Positions 1 through 8,275 of a stretch of 51,907 nt of DNA are shown here, one piece after another. The notes under the pieces are model-generated. The model worked only from the letters and a program-made list of their open reading frames with translations, was not told where the DNA came from and ran no database searches. A program made the position numbers and the translations under genes. This DNA is from Actinomadura montaniterrae (GTDB taxonomy: Bacteria; Actinomycetota; Actinomycetes; Streptosporangiales; Streptosporangiaceae), in contig NZ_WBMR01000048.1 in the NCBI RefSeq assembly GCF_008923365.1, positions 1-51,907 on the forward strand, given 5' to 3'. Position 1 is the stretch's first letter; each line of letters begins with the position of its first letter.

Positions 1-1593
1 CTGGCGCTGGTCGGCGCGGCGGCGGGGCTGCGCGGCGCGCTGCTCGCCGCCGCCGGCTGGGCGCAGGCCCGGCTGAAACCGCAGGTCGAGCGGCAGGCGG
101 AGACGCGGCTGTTCGAGCTGACCACGCGGGTGGAGCTGACCGCGTTCGACGACCACGAGTTCCACAACGCGATGCGCCGGGCCCGCGACAACGGCGTGCC
201 CGACACCGCCACCGTCGTCGAGACGACGGTGAGCGTGCTGACCGGCGCGGTGGGGCTGGCCGCGCCCGCCGTCGCGCTCGGCCTGCTGCACCCGGCGCTG
301 ATGCCGCTGCTGCTCGTCACGGCCCTGCCCGCGGGCTGGGCGGCGCTGCGCACGGCGCGGCTGCGGTACGCGGCGTTCTACCGGCTGTCGGCGGCGCGGC
401 GGCGCAAGTTCATGCTGTCGGACCTGATGGCCGAGCGGCAGCCCGCCGCCGAGGTCCGCGCGTTCACCCTGCGCGGCTTCCTGCTCGGCGAGTACGACCG
501 GGTCGCCGACCTCGAGCAGCGCGTCCAGCTGGACGTCGCGCGCCGCCAGACCGGCGCGAAGGCGGCCGGCGACCTGCTCACCGGCGCCGCCACCGTCGCC
601 GTCTACGGCGCGCTCGGCGGCCTGCTCGCCGGCGGCGTCGTCCCGCTGTCGGTCGCGGGCGCGGCCGTGCTGGCGATCCGGGCCGGGCAGTCGTCGCTCG
701 CGGCGTGCGTGCTGAGCCTGAACAAGCTGTACGAGGCGGGCCTGTACTTCGGCGACTACCTGAACTTCCGCGCGCTCGCCGCCGAGCGGCTGCCGCCGGC
801 GGGCGGCGCCGCGCCGCCCGCCGGGGACTTCGAGCGCGTCACCGCCGACCGGGTGTCGTTCCGGTACCCGGGCGCGAGCACGCCGGCGCTCACCGACGTC
901 AGCGTCACCGTGCGGCGCGGCGAGGTGATCGCGCTGGTCGGCGAGAACGGCTCGGGCAAGACGACGCTGGCCAAGCTGCTCGCCGGGCTGTACCGGCCGG
1001 ACTCCGGGACCGTCCGCTGGGACGACGCCGACCTCGCCGCCCTGGACGGCGACGCGCTCCGCCGCCGGATCGCCGTGATCGCCCAGGACCACACGCGCTG
1101 GCCGCTCACCGTCCGGGAGAACATCGTGATGGGCCGCCCGCTCGACGAGGACCGGCTCGCCACCGCCGCCGCGGCGGCGGGCGCGGACCGGGTCGTCGGC
1201 GAGCTGCCGGACGGGTACGACGCGCTGCTGGACCGGCGCTTCCGGGGCGGCCACGACCTGTCGGGCGGGCAGTGGCAGCGCATCGCCGCCGCGCGCGGCT
1301 TCTACCGGGACGCCGCGCTGGTCATCTTCGACGAGCCGACCTCCGCGCTCGACGCCCGCGCCGAGCACGCCCTGTTCGAACGCATCCGGCGGCACGCGGA
1401 CGGCCGGACCGTGGTGCTGATCACCCACCGGCTGGCGAGCGTCCGGTTCGCCGACCGCATCTACGTGCTGGACCGCGGCCGCGTCGCCGAGAGCGGCGCG
1501 CACGCCGACCTGCTCGCCGCGGACGGCCTGTACGCCGACCTGTACCGGCTCCAGGCGTCGGCGTTCCAGCCGGACCCGCAGGAGGTCGCGTGA
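1..1593 (+). CDS. ABC exporter, fused permease/ATPase (5' truncated)
   Basis: The reading frame is open from the first base, so the gene begins upstream of the window; the first internal ATG at 130 is not the true start. The N-terminal part is hydrophobic (ABC membrane domain, type-I exporter layout). The C-terminal nucleotide-binding domain carries Walker A GENGSGKTT, the signature LSGGQ and Walker B ALVIFDEP followed by TSALD, and an ITHR H-loop. This makes it an exporter half-transporter that would dimerise in the membrane; the substrate is unknown. It ends with a GTGA overlap onto the MauE-thioredoxin gene, so the two are translationally coupled. Such pairs occur in lanthipeptide-type and other peptide clusters, so a peptide export role is a reasonable inference, but the rest of the locus lies outside the window. 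Confidence 0.9.
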   Translation: MALVGAAAGLRGALLAAAGWAQARLKPQVERQAETRLFELTTRVELTAFDDHEFHNAMRRARDNGVPDTATVVETTVSVLTGAVGLAAPAVALGLLHPALMPLLLVTALPAGWAALRTARLRYAAFYRLSAARRRKFMLSDLMAERQPAAEVRAFTLRGFLLGEYDRVADLEQRVQLDVARRQTGAKAAGDLLTGAATVAVYGALGGLLAGGVVPLSVAGAAVLAIRAGQSSLAACVLSLNKLYEAGLYFGDYLNFRALAAERLPPAGGAAPPAGDFERVTADRVSFRYPGASTPALTDVSVTVRRGEVIALVGENGSGKTTLAKLLAGLYRPDSGTVRWDDADLAALDGDALRRRIAVIAQDHTRWPLTVRENIVMGRPLDEDRLATAAAAAGADRVVGELPDGYDALLDRRFRGGHDLSGGQWQRIAAARGFYRDAALVIFDEPTSALDARAEHALFERIRRHADGRTVVLITHRLASVRFADRIYVLDRGRVAESGAHADLLAADGLYADLYRLQASAFQPDPQEVA

Positions 1594-2477
1594 CCGTCCT
1601 GGCGTCGGCGTGGCCGGCGGTGATCGCGGTGCTGCTCGTCGCGGCCGACGGGAAGGTCCGCGACGTGCCCGGGTTCGCGGCGGCGATCGGCGCCTACCGC
1701 GTCCTGCCCGCCCGGCTGACCCGCGCCGCGGCGGTCGCGGTGCTGTCCGCCGAGGCGGCGGCGGCCGTGCTGCTGGCCGTCCCCGCCACGCGGCGCTGGG
1801 GCGCGCTGGTGGCGGCGGCGCTGTTCGCGGCGTTCCTCGCCGCGATGGCCTCGGTGCTGCGGCGCGGCATGCGGATCGACTGCGGCTGCTTCGGGTCGGC
1901 GCGGCGGCCGACGCCGGTCGGCGCCGCGTCGGTGGCGCGGACGGCGCTGCTCCTGCTGCTGGCCGCCATGGCGGCGGTCGCCGGGCCCGCGCCGTTCTCG
2001 CCGGTGCAGCCGGTGCTCGCGGCGGTCTTCCTCGGCGCGGTCGCGGCGGTGCCCCGGCCGCGGCCCGGGGTGCCCGAGCCGGAGGCTTCGCCGTCCGCCG
2101 GCCCGCGTCCCGGAACGCCCTTCGCGCTGGACGCCGGGATCGGCGCCCCGGCGGTCTTCGCGCTGATCTCGCCGGCGTGCGGCCTCTGCCGGACGATGCT
2201 GCCGGTCTTCGCCGAGGCCGCGGCCCGGCGGCGGGTGGTGCTGGTGAGCGCGGCGGACGAGCCCGACGTCCGGCGGCACCTGGACGAGCACGGCGTCGCC
2301 GGCCTCCCGCTGGTCATCGACCCCGGCGTCTACGACGCGAACGGCATCCCGTGGCCGCCGTACGCCGTCGTCACCGACGCGGCCGGGATCGTCCTCGCGG
2401 CGGGCGGCGCGGACACGCCCGCCCGGTTCCACGCCCTCCTGCGGCGGGCGGACGCCGCCGCGCGTCCCGTCCGCTGA
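1590..2477 (+). CDS. MauE/DoxX-like membrane protein fused to a thioredoxin-like domain
   Basis: The GTG start at 1590 overlaps the stop of the ABC gene (GTGA) and has a GGAGG ribosome site six bases upstream. The first ~150 residues form about four hydrophobic helices with the MauE-type cysteine motif DCGCFGS. A Pro-rich linker leads to a thioredoxin-like domain with the redox motif CGLC and a downstream proline-rich IPWPPYAVV segment where the cis-proline would sit. MauE-family proteins are thought to shuttle disulfides across the membrane; the fused thioredoxin would be the extracytoplasmic partner. With the adjacent exporter this suggests oxidative maturation of an exported peptide or protein. 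The role is inferred; the domain composition is seen directly. Confidence 0.85.
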   Translation: MTVLASAWPAVIAVLLVAADGKVRDVPGFAAAIGAYRVLPARLTRAAAVAVLSAEAAAAVLLAVPATRRWGALVAAALFAAFLAAMASVLRRGMRIDCGCFGSARRPTPVGAASVARTALLLLLAAMAAVAGPAPFSPVQPVLAAVFLGAVAAVPRPRPGVPEPEASPSAGPRPGTPFALDAGIGAPAVFALISPACGLCRTMLPVFAEAAARRRVVLVSAADEPDVRRHLDEHGVAGLPLVIDPGVYDANGIPWPPYAVVTDAAGIVLAAGGADTPARFHALLRRADAAARPVR

Positions 2478-2491
2478 CGGGACGCGCCAGG

Positions 2492-3829
2492 TCAGCGGGC
2501 GCGCATGCGCGCCACCACGCCGGTGTCGTAGGTGCCGTCGATGAACTCGCGGTAGTCGAGCAGCTCCGCCAGGAGCGGCAGGTTCGTCGCCACGCCCTCG
2601 ATGCGGAACGCGCCCAGCGCGGCGCGGGCCCGGGCCAGCGCGTGCGCGCGGTCGTCCCCGTGCACGCACAGCTTGGCGAGCAGCGAGTCGTAGTACGGCG
2701 TGACGGTGTTGCCCTCGTAGTAGCCCGCGTCGATGCGGATGCCGTCGCCCACCGGCTCCTCCCACACCTTGATCTCGCCGGTGGCGGGCCGGAAGTCGCG
2801 CGGGTCCTCGGCGTGGACGCGGAACTCGATCGCGTGGCCGCCCGGCGCGGCGGCGGCCGGCCCCGCCTGCTCCCCGGCCGCGATCCGGAACTGCTGCTCG
2901 ACCAGGTCGATGCCGGTGACCAGCTCGGTGACGGGATGCTCGACCTGGAGCCGGGTCGTCATCTCCAGGAAGGCGAAGTCCTGCACGACCGGGTCGACCA
3001 GGAACTCGACGGTCCCGGCGCCCCGGTACCCGACGGCCTCCCCCGCGCGGACCGCCGCGGCGAGCATCCGCTCCCGCAGCGCCGTGCCGACCCCGGGCGA
3101 CGGGGTCTCCTCGACGACCTTCTGGAACCGGCGCTGGACGGAGCACTCCCGCTCCCCCAGCGCGACGACGGTGCCGTCCGCGAGGCCGAGGATCTGCACC
3201 TCGACGTGCCGGGCGCCCTCGACGTACCGCTCCAGCAGGACGTCGCCGTGCCCGAACAGCCGCACCGCGGCGGTGTGCGCCGCCTCGAACGCGGCGCGCA
3301 GCGACGCCTCGTCGTACGCGGCGCCCAGCCCGGCGCCGCCCCCGCCGGCGGCGGGCTTCACCAGCACCGGGTAGCCGATCCGCTCGGCCTCCTCCAGCGC
3401 GGTCGCCGCGTCCGGGACCGGCTCCCACGCGCCGGGCGAGACCGGGACGCCCGCCTCCTTCATCAGGTTCCGGGCGTTGATCTTGTCGCCCATCCGGGCG
3501 ACGACCAGCGGCGGCGGCCCCACCCAGGCCAGGTCCCGCTCGGCGACGGCCCGCGCGAACGCGGCGCTCTCGGCGAGGAACCCGTAGCCGGGATGGACGG
3601 CCTGCGCGTTGGTGCGGTGCGCGGCCTCCAGCACCGCCGCCGCGTTGAGGTAGCTGCGCGCCGGGTCGGCCGGGCCGATCAGCACCGCCTCGTCCGCCTC
3701 GGCGACGTAGGGCAGGTCGGCGTCGGCCTCGGAGTACACCGCGATCGCCTTCAGGCCCATGGCCTGCGCGGTGTGCACGACCCGGCCGGCGATCTCACCC
3801 CGGTTCGCCACCAGCACGGACTCGAACAC
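2492..3829 (-). CDS. Divergent biotin carboxylase (AccC-like, ATP-grasp)
   Basis: This protein of about 445 residues matches biotin carboxylase along its length: VFESVLVANRGEIA at the N-terminus, the ATP-grasp loop, ERECSVQRR, QKVVEETPSP, and EMTTRLQVEHPVTE near the active site. The GTG start at 3829 is chosen because GAGGAG lies seven bases upstream and the protein then begins as the family does; the open frame runs further up to 3892. Three positions differ from the usual family sequence. The glycine-rich loop reads GGGGAGLG rather than GGGGRGMR, the Mg-binding Asn of EMNTR is Thr, and RRHQK is RRFQK. There is no biotin carrier domain and no carboxyltransferase nearby. It could be an active carboxylase subunit or a diverged ATP-grasp enzyme. 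Confidence 0.8.
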   Translation of the reverse strand: MFESVLVANRGEIAGRVVHTAQAMGLKAIAVYSEADADLPYVAEADEAVLIGPADPARSYLNAAAVLEAAHRTNAQAVHPGYGFLAESAAFARAVAERDLAWVGPPPLVVARMGDKINARNLMKEAGVPVSPGAWEPVPDAATALEEAERIGYPVLVKPAAGGGGAGLGAAYDEASLRAAFEAAHTAAVRLFGHGDVLLERYVEGARHVEVQILGLADGTVVALGERECSVQRRFQKVVEETPSPGVGTALRERMLAAAVRAGEAVGYRGAGTVEFLVDPVVQDFAFLEMTTRLQVEHPVTELVTGIDLVEQQFRIAAGEQAGPAAAAPGGHAIEFRVHAEDPRDFRPATGEIKVWEEPVGDGIRIDAGYYEGNTVTPYYDSLLAKLCVHGDDRAHALARARAALGAFRIEGVATNLPLLAELLDYREFIDGTYDTGVVARMRAR

Positions 3830-3965
3830 CTGCGACTCCTCATCGGCGGTCCGCGGCCCCGGCTGCCCCGGCGGCCCTGACCCGGCCGACACTAGTCCCC
3901 GTTCCGGCCCGCGTCCGCCCGTACCGCCGATGAACGGCCGGTGCCTCCGCCTCGGCCGCGCGCGG

Positions 3966-5324
3966 TCAGGGGCGGGGACGGCGGTCGACGACGCGGCTGA
4001 GCGCCTCCACGACGGTCGGGTCGTACTCGGCGGCCGAGTCCAGCCGGAGCCGCTCCAGCACGGCGGCGCCGCGGTCCCGGTCGGCGGAGTCGCCCACCAG
4101 GTCGTCGTAGGCGTTCGCGACCTTGATGATGCGCCCGGCCAGCGGCGGCACGGGGGCGGGCCGCTCCGCCTCGCCGGGGCCCCCGAGCGCCTCCGGGCCC
4201 GTCCGGTACGGGTGCGACGACAGCTGGACGATGTGCGCGACCCGGTCCAGCACGCCGGTCTGCTTGATGACCTCGGCGCCGAGCTCGGCGATGCGGCGCT
4301 GCTCGGCGGGCGACGCGAGCACGGTCGCGCCGCCGGGGATCGGGTCGCCGAGCGACAGCTGCCCGATGTCGTGCATCAGCGCCGCGTACTCCAGCTCCAG
4401 CAGCTCCTCCTCGGACATGCCGAGCTCGCGGCCCATCGCCACCGACAGCCGCGACACCCGCCGCGAGTGCCCCGTCTCCACGTACCCGCCGACCTCGGTG
4501 ACCCGCGACAGGGCCCGGACGGTCTGCAGGTACGTCGCGCGGATCCCCGCGTACCGGCGGAACGCGAACTGGGTGACGAGGATCGGCACCGTGAAGATCA
4601 GCAGCGCGGCCTCGCCCATCGCGGTGGTCGCGACCGCGATCAGCATCGCGGTGGCGCTGGTCGCCGCGCACAGCGCCATCTTCGCGTCGATCTCGTCGCG
4701 CAGCGCGATGCCGAACCGGGCCCGCACCGCCTCCGCCCGGATCATCGCGGCGATCAGCACGTCGGTGAAGCAGGACAGCACGACGACGAGGCCCATCACC
4801 GCGAGCAGCAGCTGCCAGGGCAGCCCGAGCGTCAGCATCGGCCGGAAGCACAGCGCGACGACCGCGACGGTGAACAGCCGGCGGGCCATCGCGTCGGGGC
4901 GCGGCGAGCGGCCGACCAGGATGTGCGGCAGCGAGCCGACCAGCATCCCGACCGACGTCACCGCGACGACCTGCAGCGGCGAGTGCTCGGCGGGGACGAC
5001 GCCGAGCGGCGCGTCCGGCGGGGCGCCCTCGGGGCCGATGCCGACCAGCAGCGCGTAGCCCATCGCGCCGGCGCTGGCGATCGGCGCGACCTCCCGGTTG
5101 CCGGGCATCACCATCCGGAACAGCTCGCCGAGCGCGATCAGCACGCCGAAGATGATCGCGACGTTGGGCTGCCGGAGCCCGGCCGCGGCGACCTCGGCGA
5201 TCGCGACGACGACGAACAGCCCGGCGGTCGCGATCAGCAGCAGCTGGCCGGAGTCGATGGTCTGCCATGCGGCCCGCTCGCGGCGGGCCCGGATCTGGGT
5301 GCTGCTCATGGGGGGTCCGGTCAC
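3966..5324 (-). CDS. Membrane HD-domain protein, degenerate HD-GYP partner
   Basis: The N-terminal half has several hydrophobic segments (multi-pass membrane sensor-like region). The C-terminal half is an HD phosphohydrolase-like domain with GHSRRVSRLS and LMHDIGQLSLGD. The third motif that defines HD-GYP enzymes (HHE..DG.GYP) is replaced by SSHPYRTGP, so the cyclic-di-GMP phosphodiesterase signature is incomplete. The GTG start at 5324 overlaps the stop of the upstream HD-GYP gene by GTGA; an ATG at 5309 is the alternative start. The pair is therefore one operon and the products probably act together, perhaps with this protein as a regulatory or differently specific partner of the intact one. 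Confidence 0.8.
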   Translation of the reverse strand: MTGPPMSSTQIRARRERAAWQTIDSGQLLLIATAGLFVVVAIAEVAAAGLRQPNVAIIFGVLIALGELFRMVMPGNREVAPIASAGAMGYALLVGIGPEGAPPDAPLGVVPAEHSPLQVVAVTSVGMLVGSLPHILVGRSPRPDAMARRLFTVAVVALCFRPMLTLGLPWQLLLAVMGLVVVLSCFTDVLIAAMIRAEAVRARFGIALRDEIDAKMALCAATSATAMLIAVATTAMGEAALLIFTVPILVTQFAFRRYAGIRATYLQTVRALSRVTEVGGYVETGHSRRVSRLSVAMGRELGMSEEELLELEYAALMHDIGQLSLGDPIPGGATVLASPAEQRRIAELGAEVIKQTGVLDRVAHIVQLSSHPYRTGPEALGGPGEAERPAPVPPLAGRIIKVANAYDDLVGDSADRDRGAAVLERLRLDSAAEYDPTVVEALSRVVDRRPRP

Positions 5325-6667
5325 CGCCGTGCTTCGTCTCCGGCGACCCGCAGCGGCGCGCTCGGGTCGTCATGGTCCTGCTGGGTGGTCTCGACGACGT
5401 CGTCGTCCGGCAGCACGACGGGCCGCGGCGGCTCCCAGCCGTCCCGGTCCAGCGCGCGCAGGAACGCCTCCACCATCACCGGGTCGAAATGGTCGCCCAT
5501 GCCGCGGCGCAGCTCCGCCACGGCCTCCGCGACGGTGCGGGCCGCCCGGTAGGAGCGGGTGGACGTCATCGAGTCGAACGCGTCCGCGACGGAGATGACC
5601 CGCGCGAACTCGGGGATCTCGTCGCCGGCCAGGCCCATCGGGTAGCCGCGGCCGTTCACCTTCTCGTGGTGGTGCATGATCCCGGCGAGCGCCTCGTCCA
5701 GGAACCCGATCTCCCGGACGATCTCCAGCCCGCGCATCGGGTGCAGCTGGATCGCGGCGAACTCCTCCTCGGTGAGCGACCCGGACTTCTGCAGCACCTT
5801 CGTCGGGACGCCGAGCTTGCCGACGTCGTGCAGCATGCCCGCGTACCGGATCGCCTCGACCCGGTCGGCGCGCATGCCGATCTCCTGCGCGATCATCACC
5901 GAGCCGCGGGAGACGCGCTCGGAGTGGCCGCGGGTGTAGAAGTCCTTGGTCTCGACGGCCTGGCAGAGCGCGGCGAGGGTGGCGGCGTGCGCCTGCTGCT
6001 GCACGTAGGCCTGGTCCATCGCCCACCGGGCGATGAACAGCGGCAGCAGCACCAGGACGGCGGCGAAGGCGCCGATCCGCGGCCACAGCCCGGCGATCAG
6101 CAGGCCGACCATGCCGTAGCCGAGGCAGCCGACGGCGAGCTGGCCGCTCTCGTGCAGCAGCTCGCGCGGCGCGGCCTGCCGGGACAGCAGCAGGACCCCC
6201 GCCATCAGCAGCAGGTTGACCAGGACGAAGGTGACGAGGGCGCCGAGGAAGGGCCCGATGACGTTCTCCACCCAGCGGGACTGCTCGGGGTGGAAGCGGT
6301 CACCGCCGAGCAGGTCGAAGACCGTGCCGGCGCAGAAGCCGCTGAGCGCGAACTGGGCGCCGTTGAAGGCGCGCTTCTCGGGGGCGAAGAACCGCTGTCC
6401 GGTGACCAGGGCGGACAGGCCGAGCAGCGCGGCGCCGGCCGCGCCGAGCAGCACGACCCCCGCCAGGCTGGCGGCGAAGCTCAGCGAGACCCGGGCCCGC
6501 TCGACGTTGAGCCGGGCGGGCGCGGAGTCGCAGATCAGGAACAGCAGGGCCAGCACGGCCAGCTTCGTCCAGTCCACCCCCGTGAAGGACGACGTGGCGA
6601 TGACCGCGGCCGCGAGCGCGACCACCCCGCACACGTACGCCCAGGCAGCGAGAGGTAGTCCACGCAT
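5321..6667 (-). CDS. Membrane-bound HD-GYP domain phosphodiesterase
   Basis: This 448-residue protein has around seven hydrophobic segments in its first ~230 residues, followed by a complete HD-GYP domain. The domain carries GHSERVSRGS, the HD motif MLHDVGKLGVP, LHPMRGLEI, and the HHEKVNGRGYP motif that gives the family its name. The family hydrolyses cyclic di-GMP or related dinucleotides, or serves as a non-catalytic sensor; here all metal-binding motifs are present. It is the first gene of a two-gene operon with the degenerate HD protein. The ATG at 6667 follows AAGGGG (CTAAGGGGCGGCA), a good ribosome site. Confidence 0.85.
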   Translation of the reverse strand: MRGLPLAAWAYVCGVVALAAAVIATSSFTGVDWTKLAVLALLFLICDSAPARLNVERARVSLSFAASLAGVVLLGAAGAALLGLSALVTGQRFFAPEKRAFNGAQFALSGFCAGTVFDLLGGDRFHPEQSRWVENVIGPFLGALVTFVLVNLLLMAGVLLLSRQAAPRELLHESGQLAVGCLGYGMVGLLIAGLWPRIGAFAAVLVLLPLFIARWAMDQAYVQQQAHAATLAALCQAVETKDFYTRGHSERVSRGSVMIAQEIGMRADRVEAIRYAGMLHDVGKLGVPTKVLQKSGSLTEEEFAAIQLHPMRGLEIVREIGFLDEALAGIMHHHEKVNGRGYPMGLAGDEIPEFARVISVADAFDSMTSTRSYRAARTVAEAVAELRRGMGDHFDPVMVEAFLRALDRDGWEPPRPVVLPDDDVVETTQQDHDDPSAPLRVAGDEARR

Positions 6668-6731
6668 TGCCGCCCCTTAGGGAGTGACGAACGAGCGGGC
6701 CGCCGCCGGGATCGACCGTGCCTGCCGGCAC

Positions 6732-6824
6732 CTAGACCCAGGAAACGCCCTCGGGCATCATCAGCGACGATCCCGTGGCGCCCTCGCACCGGCCTCGTCG
6801 GGCCGGACTGTCGCACTTGAGCAT
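6732..6824 (-). CDS. Small ORF (30 codons) upstream of the HD-GYP operon
   Basis: On the reverse strand an ATG at 6824 is preceded by GGGGGAGGC with eight bases between GGAGG and the start, an unusually good ribosome site for a non-gene region. The frame runs 30 codons to TAG and encodes two cysteines (MLKCDS... and GRCEG) and a hydrophobic C-terminus (LMMPEGVSWV). It ends 64 bases before the HD-GYP start and has the same orientation. It could be a leader peptide, a short regulatory protein or a chance ORF. I do not recognise a family. The ribosome site and position are the only support. Confidence 0.4.
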   Translation of the reverse strand: MLKCDSPARRGRCEGATGSSLMMPEGVSWV

Positions 6825-7245
6825 GGCTTCCGCCTCCCCCCGTCAACCGGGTCGGCCGGCACGGGCCGGCCCGCCGGAACCGCACGGCCCCGGTCTCCCA
6901 GGTCCGCACATACCCCGAATTCCCGGGGCCTGCACGCGTTCCCGTCGCTGATTTCGGCCCCAAGCCTAACGCGAACTGCCCAGGTCACACAGGCATGCCG
7001 GGAATCGTGAGCAAAGCGTGAAGCAAGTGTCACTTTAAGTGATCAATGGCTGCGGATTAATGCACCGAGCGTACCCGCACAATGCCGCTGCACAATCTCA
7101 ATGCACGTGCATCTGCAAATGGCATTCTTAAACCGGTCAGAATCAACCCATCAATGGCACCAAGCCGCATTCCTCAGCTCTCCGACACCGACCGCCCGGT
7201 CAGGCCGCCCGCCGGCGCGCCCGCGTCGGCCCCGGGCCGCCCGGG
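6825..7245. other. Intergenic region upstream of the HD-GYP operon
   Basis: About 420 bases without a convincing gene. The part from roughly 6960 to 7170 is markedly AT-richer than its surroundings (for example CACTTTAAGTGATCAATGG), as expected for a promoter and its control region. CACTTTAAGTG at 7031-7041 is a perfect inverted repeat (CACTT-T-AAGTG). I could not match any known riboswitch consensus here. Confidence 0.4.
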
Positions 7246-8163
7246 TCAGGCCGTCCGCTCGCGGGCCCAGGCGGCCGTCTCGGCAAGACCGTCCACGAGG
7301 CTCACGCGCGGCTCCCAGCCGAGCGCCTCCCGCGTCGGCCCCGGGTCCACCGCCATCGCGGGCAGGTCGCCGAGGCGCGGCGGCGCGAACTCCGGCTCGT
7401 CCGGCGCGCCCACCGCGGCGGCCACGAGCGCGTGCAGGTCCCGGTCGGTCGTCTGCAGGCCCGTCCCCACGTTGAACCGGCCGCCGCCGCCCGCCTCGCC
7501 CGCCGCGCGCGCGAACGCGTCCACCACGTCCAGGACGTACACGTAGTCGCGGGTCTGCTTGCCGTCGCCGAACACCCGGGTCGGGCGGCCCGCCAGCAGC
7601 GCGTCCGTGAAGATCGAGATCACGCCGGCCTCGCCCTCCGGCGTCTGCCGCGGCCCGTACACGTTCGCCAGCGTCAGCGTCGTGAAGTCGAGGCCGTGCA
7701 GCGCCCGGTACATCCCGGCGTACACCTCGCCCGTCACCTTCGAGGCCGCGTACGGCGACGCGGGACGCAGCGGCGCGTCCGGAGGGACGGGCAGCGCGTC
7801 CGGCACCCCGTACACCGCGCAGCTGGAGGTGAACACGACCTTGCGGCTGCCCGCCGCCCGCGCCGCCTCCAGCACGTTCGCCGTGCCGAGCCCGTTGACC
7901 CGCGCGTCGTGCAGCGGGTCGGCGACGCTCGCGCGCACGCTCACCTGCGCCGCCAGGTGGCAGACCACCTCGGGGCGGCGCGCGGCCATCCGCTCGGCGA
8001 GCGCCGGGTCGGCGACGTCCATCCGCCACAGCTCGATCGACGGGTTGAGGTTGGCCCCCGACGACAGGTCGTCGACGCCGACGACCTCGTGGCCGTCGGC
8101 GAGGAGCCGGTCGACGAGATGGGACCCGATGAAGCCGGCCGCGCCGGTGACGAGAGCGAGCAC
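7246..8163 (-). CDS. NAD-dependent sugar epimerase/dehydratase (GalE-like, extended SDR)
   Basis: This 305-residue extended SDR begins VLALVTGAAGFIGSHLVDRL, with the GxxGxxG dinucleotide-binding loop. It has the catalytic Tyr-Lys pair in SPYAASKVTGE and TSSCAVYG just before it. It fits UDP-glucose 4-epimerase or another nucleotide-sugar epimerase/dehydratase; substrate cannot be read from the sequence. The GTG at 8163 is chosen over the upstream frame (open to 8226) because the family begins here. A -10-like TATCGT ends six bases before the GTG, so the mRNA is probably leaderless. Confidence 0.85.
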   Translation of the reverse strand: MLALVTGAAGFIGSHLVDRLLADGHEVVGVDDLSSGANLNPSIELWRMDVADPALAERMAARRPEVVCHLAAQVSVRASVADPLHDARVNGLGTANVLEAARAAGSRKVVFTSSCAVYGVPDALPVPPDAPLRPASPYAASKVTGEVYAGMYRALHGLDFTTLTLANVYGPRQTPEGEAGVISIFTDALLAGRPTRVFGDGKQTRDYVYVLDVVDAFARAAGEAGGGGRFNVGTGLQTTDRDLHALVAAAVGAPDEPEFAPPRLGDLPAMAVDPGPTREALGWEPRVSLVDGLAETAAWARERTA

Positions 8164-8175
8164 CCCAGCACGATA
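8164..8175 (-). promoter_or_regulatory. Leaderless -10 element of the epimerase gene
   Basis: TATCGT (reverse strand, 8175-8170) lies six bases before the GTG start and fits the actinobacterial TANNNT -10. Transcription would start at or next to the start codon. Confidence 0.4.
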
Positions 8176-8275
8176 CCCAGCCGCGGCGCCCTCGATCGGG
8201 CCCGCGCCCCGGCCGTCCCCGGACACCGCCGCCGCCCGGGCGATCAGCGCCGGACCGTACGGGGCGGGAGGGGCC

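Noticed and set aside
705..1589. N-terminal extension of the MauE-thioredoxin frame back to 705
   Set aside because: It reads through the ABC ATPase in another frame with Arg/Gly-rich junk; the GTG at 1590 has a good ribosome site and gives a proper membrane N-terminus.
1461..3428. Long reverse-strand open frame (655 codons) antisense to the MauE gene and through the carboxylase gene
   Set aside because: The translation is Arg/Ala/Gly/Pro low-complexity typical of out-of-frame reading of GC-rich DNA; real genes with clear motifs occupy this DNA in other frames.
6825..7245. Riboswitch (cyclic di-GMP, cyclic di-AMP or cobalamin) in front of the HD-GYP operon
   Set aside because: I compared the reverse strand with the core motifs I know for these classes and found no match; only isolated short similarities remain.
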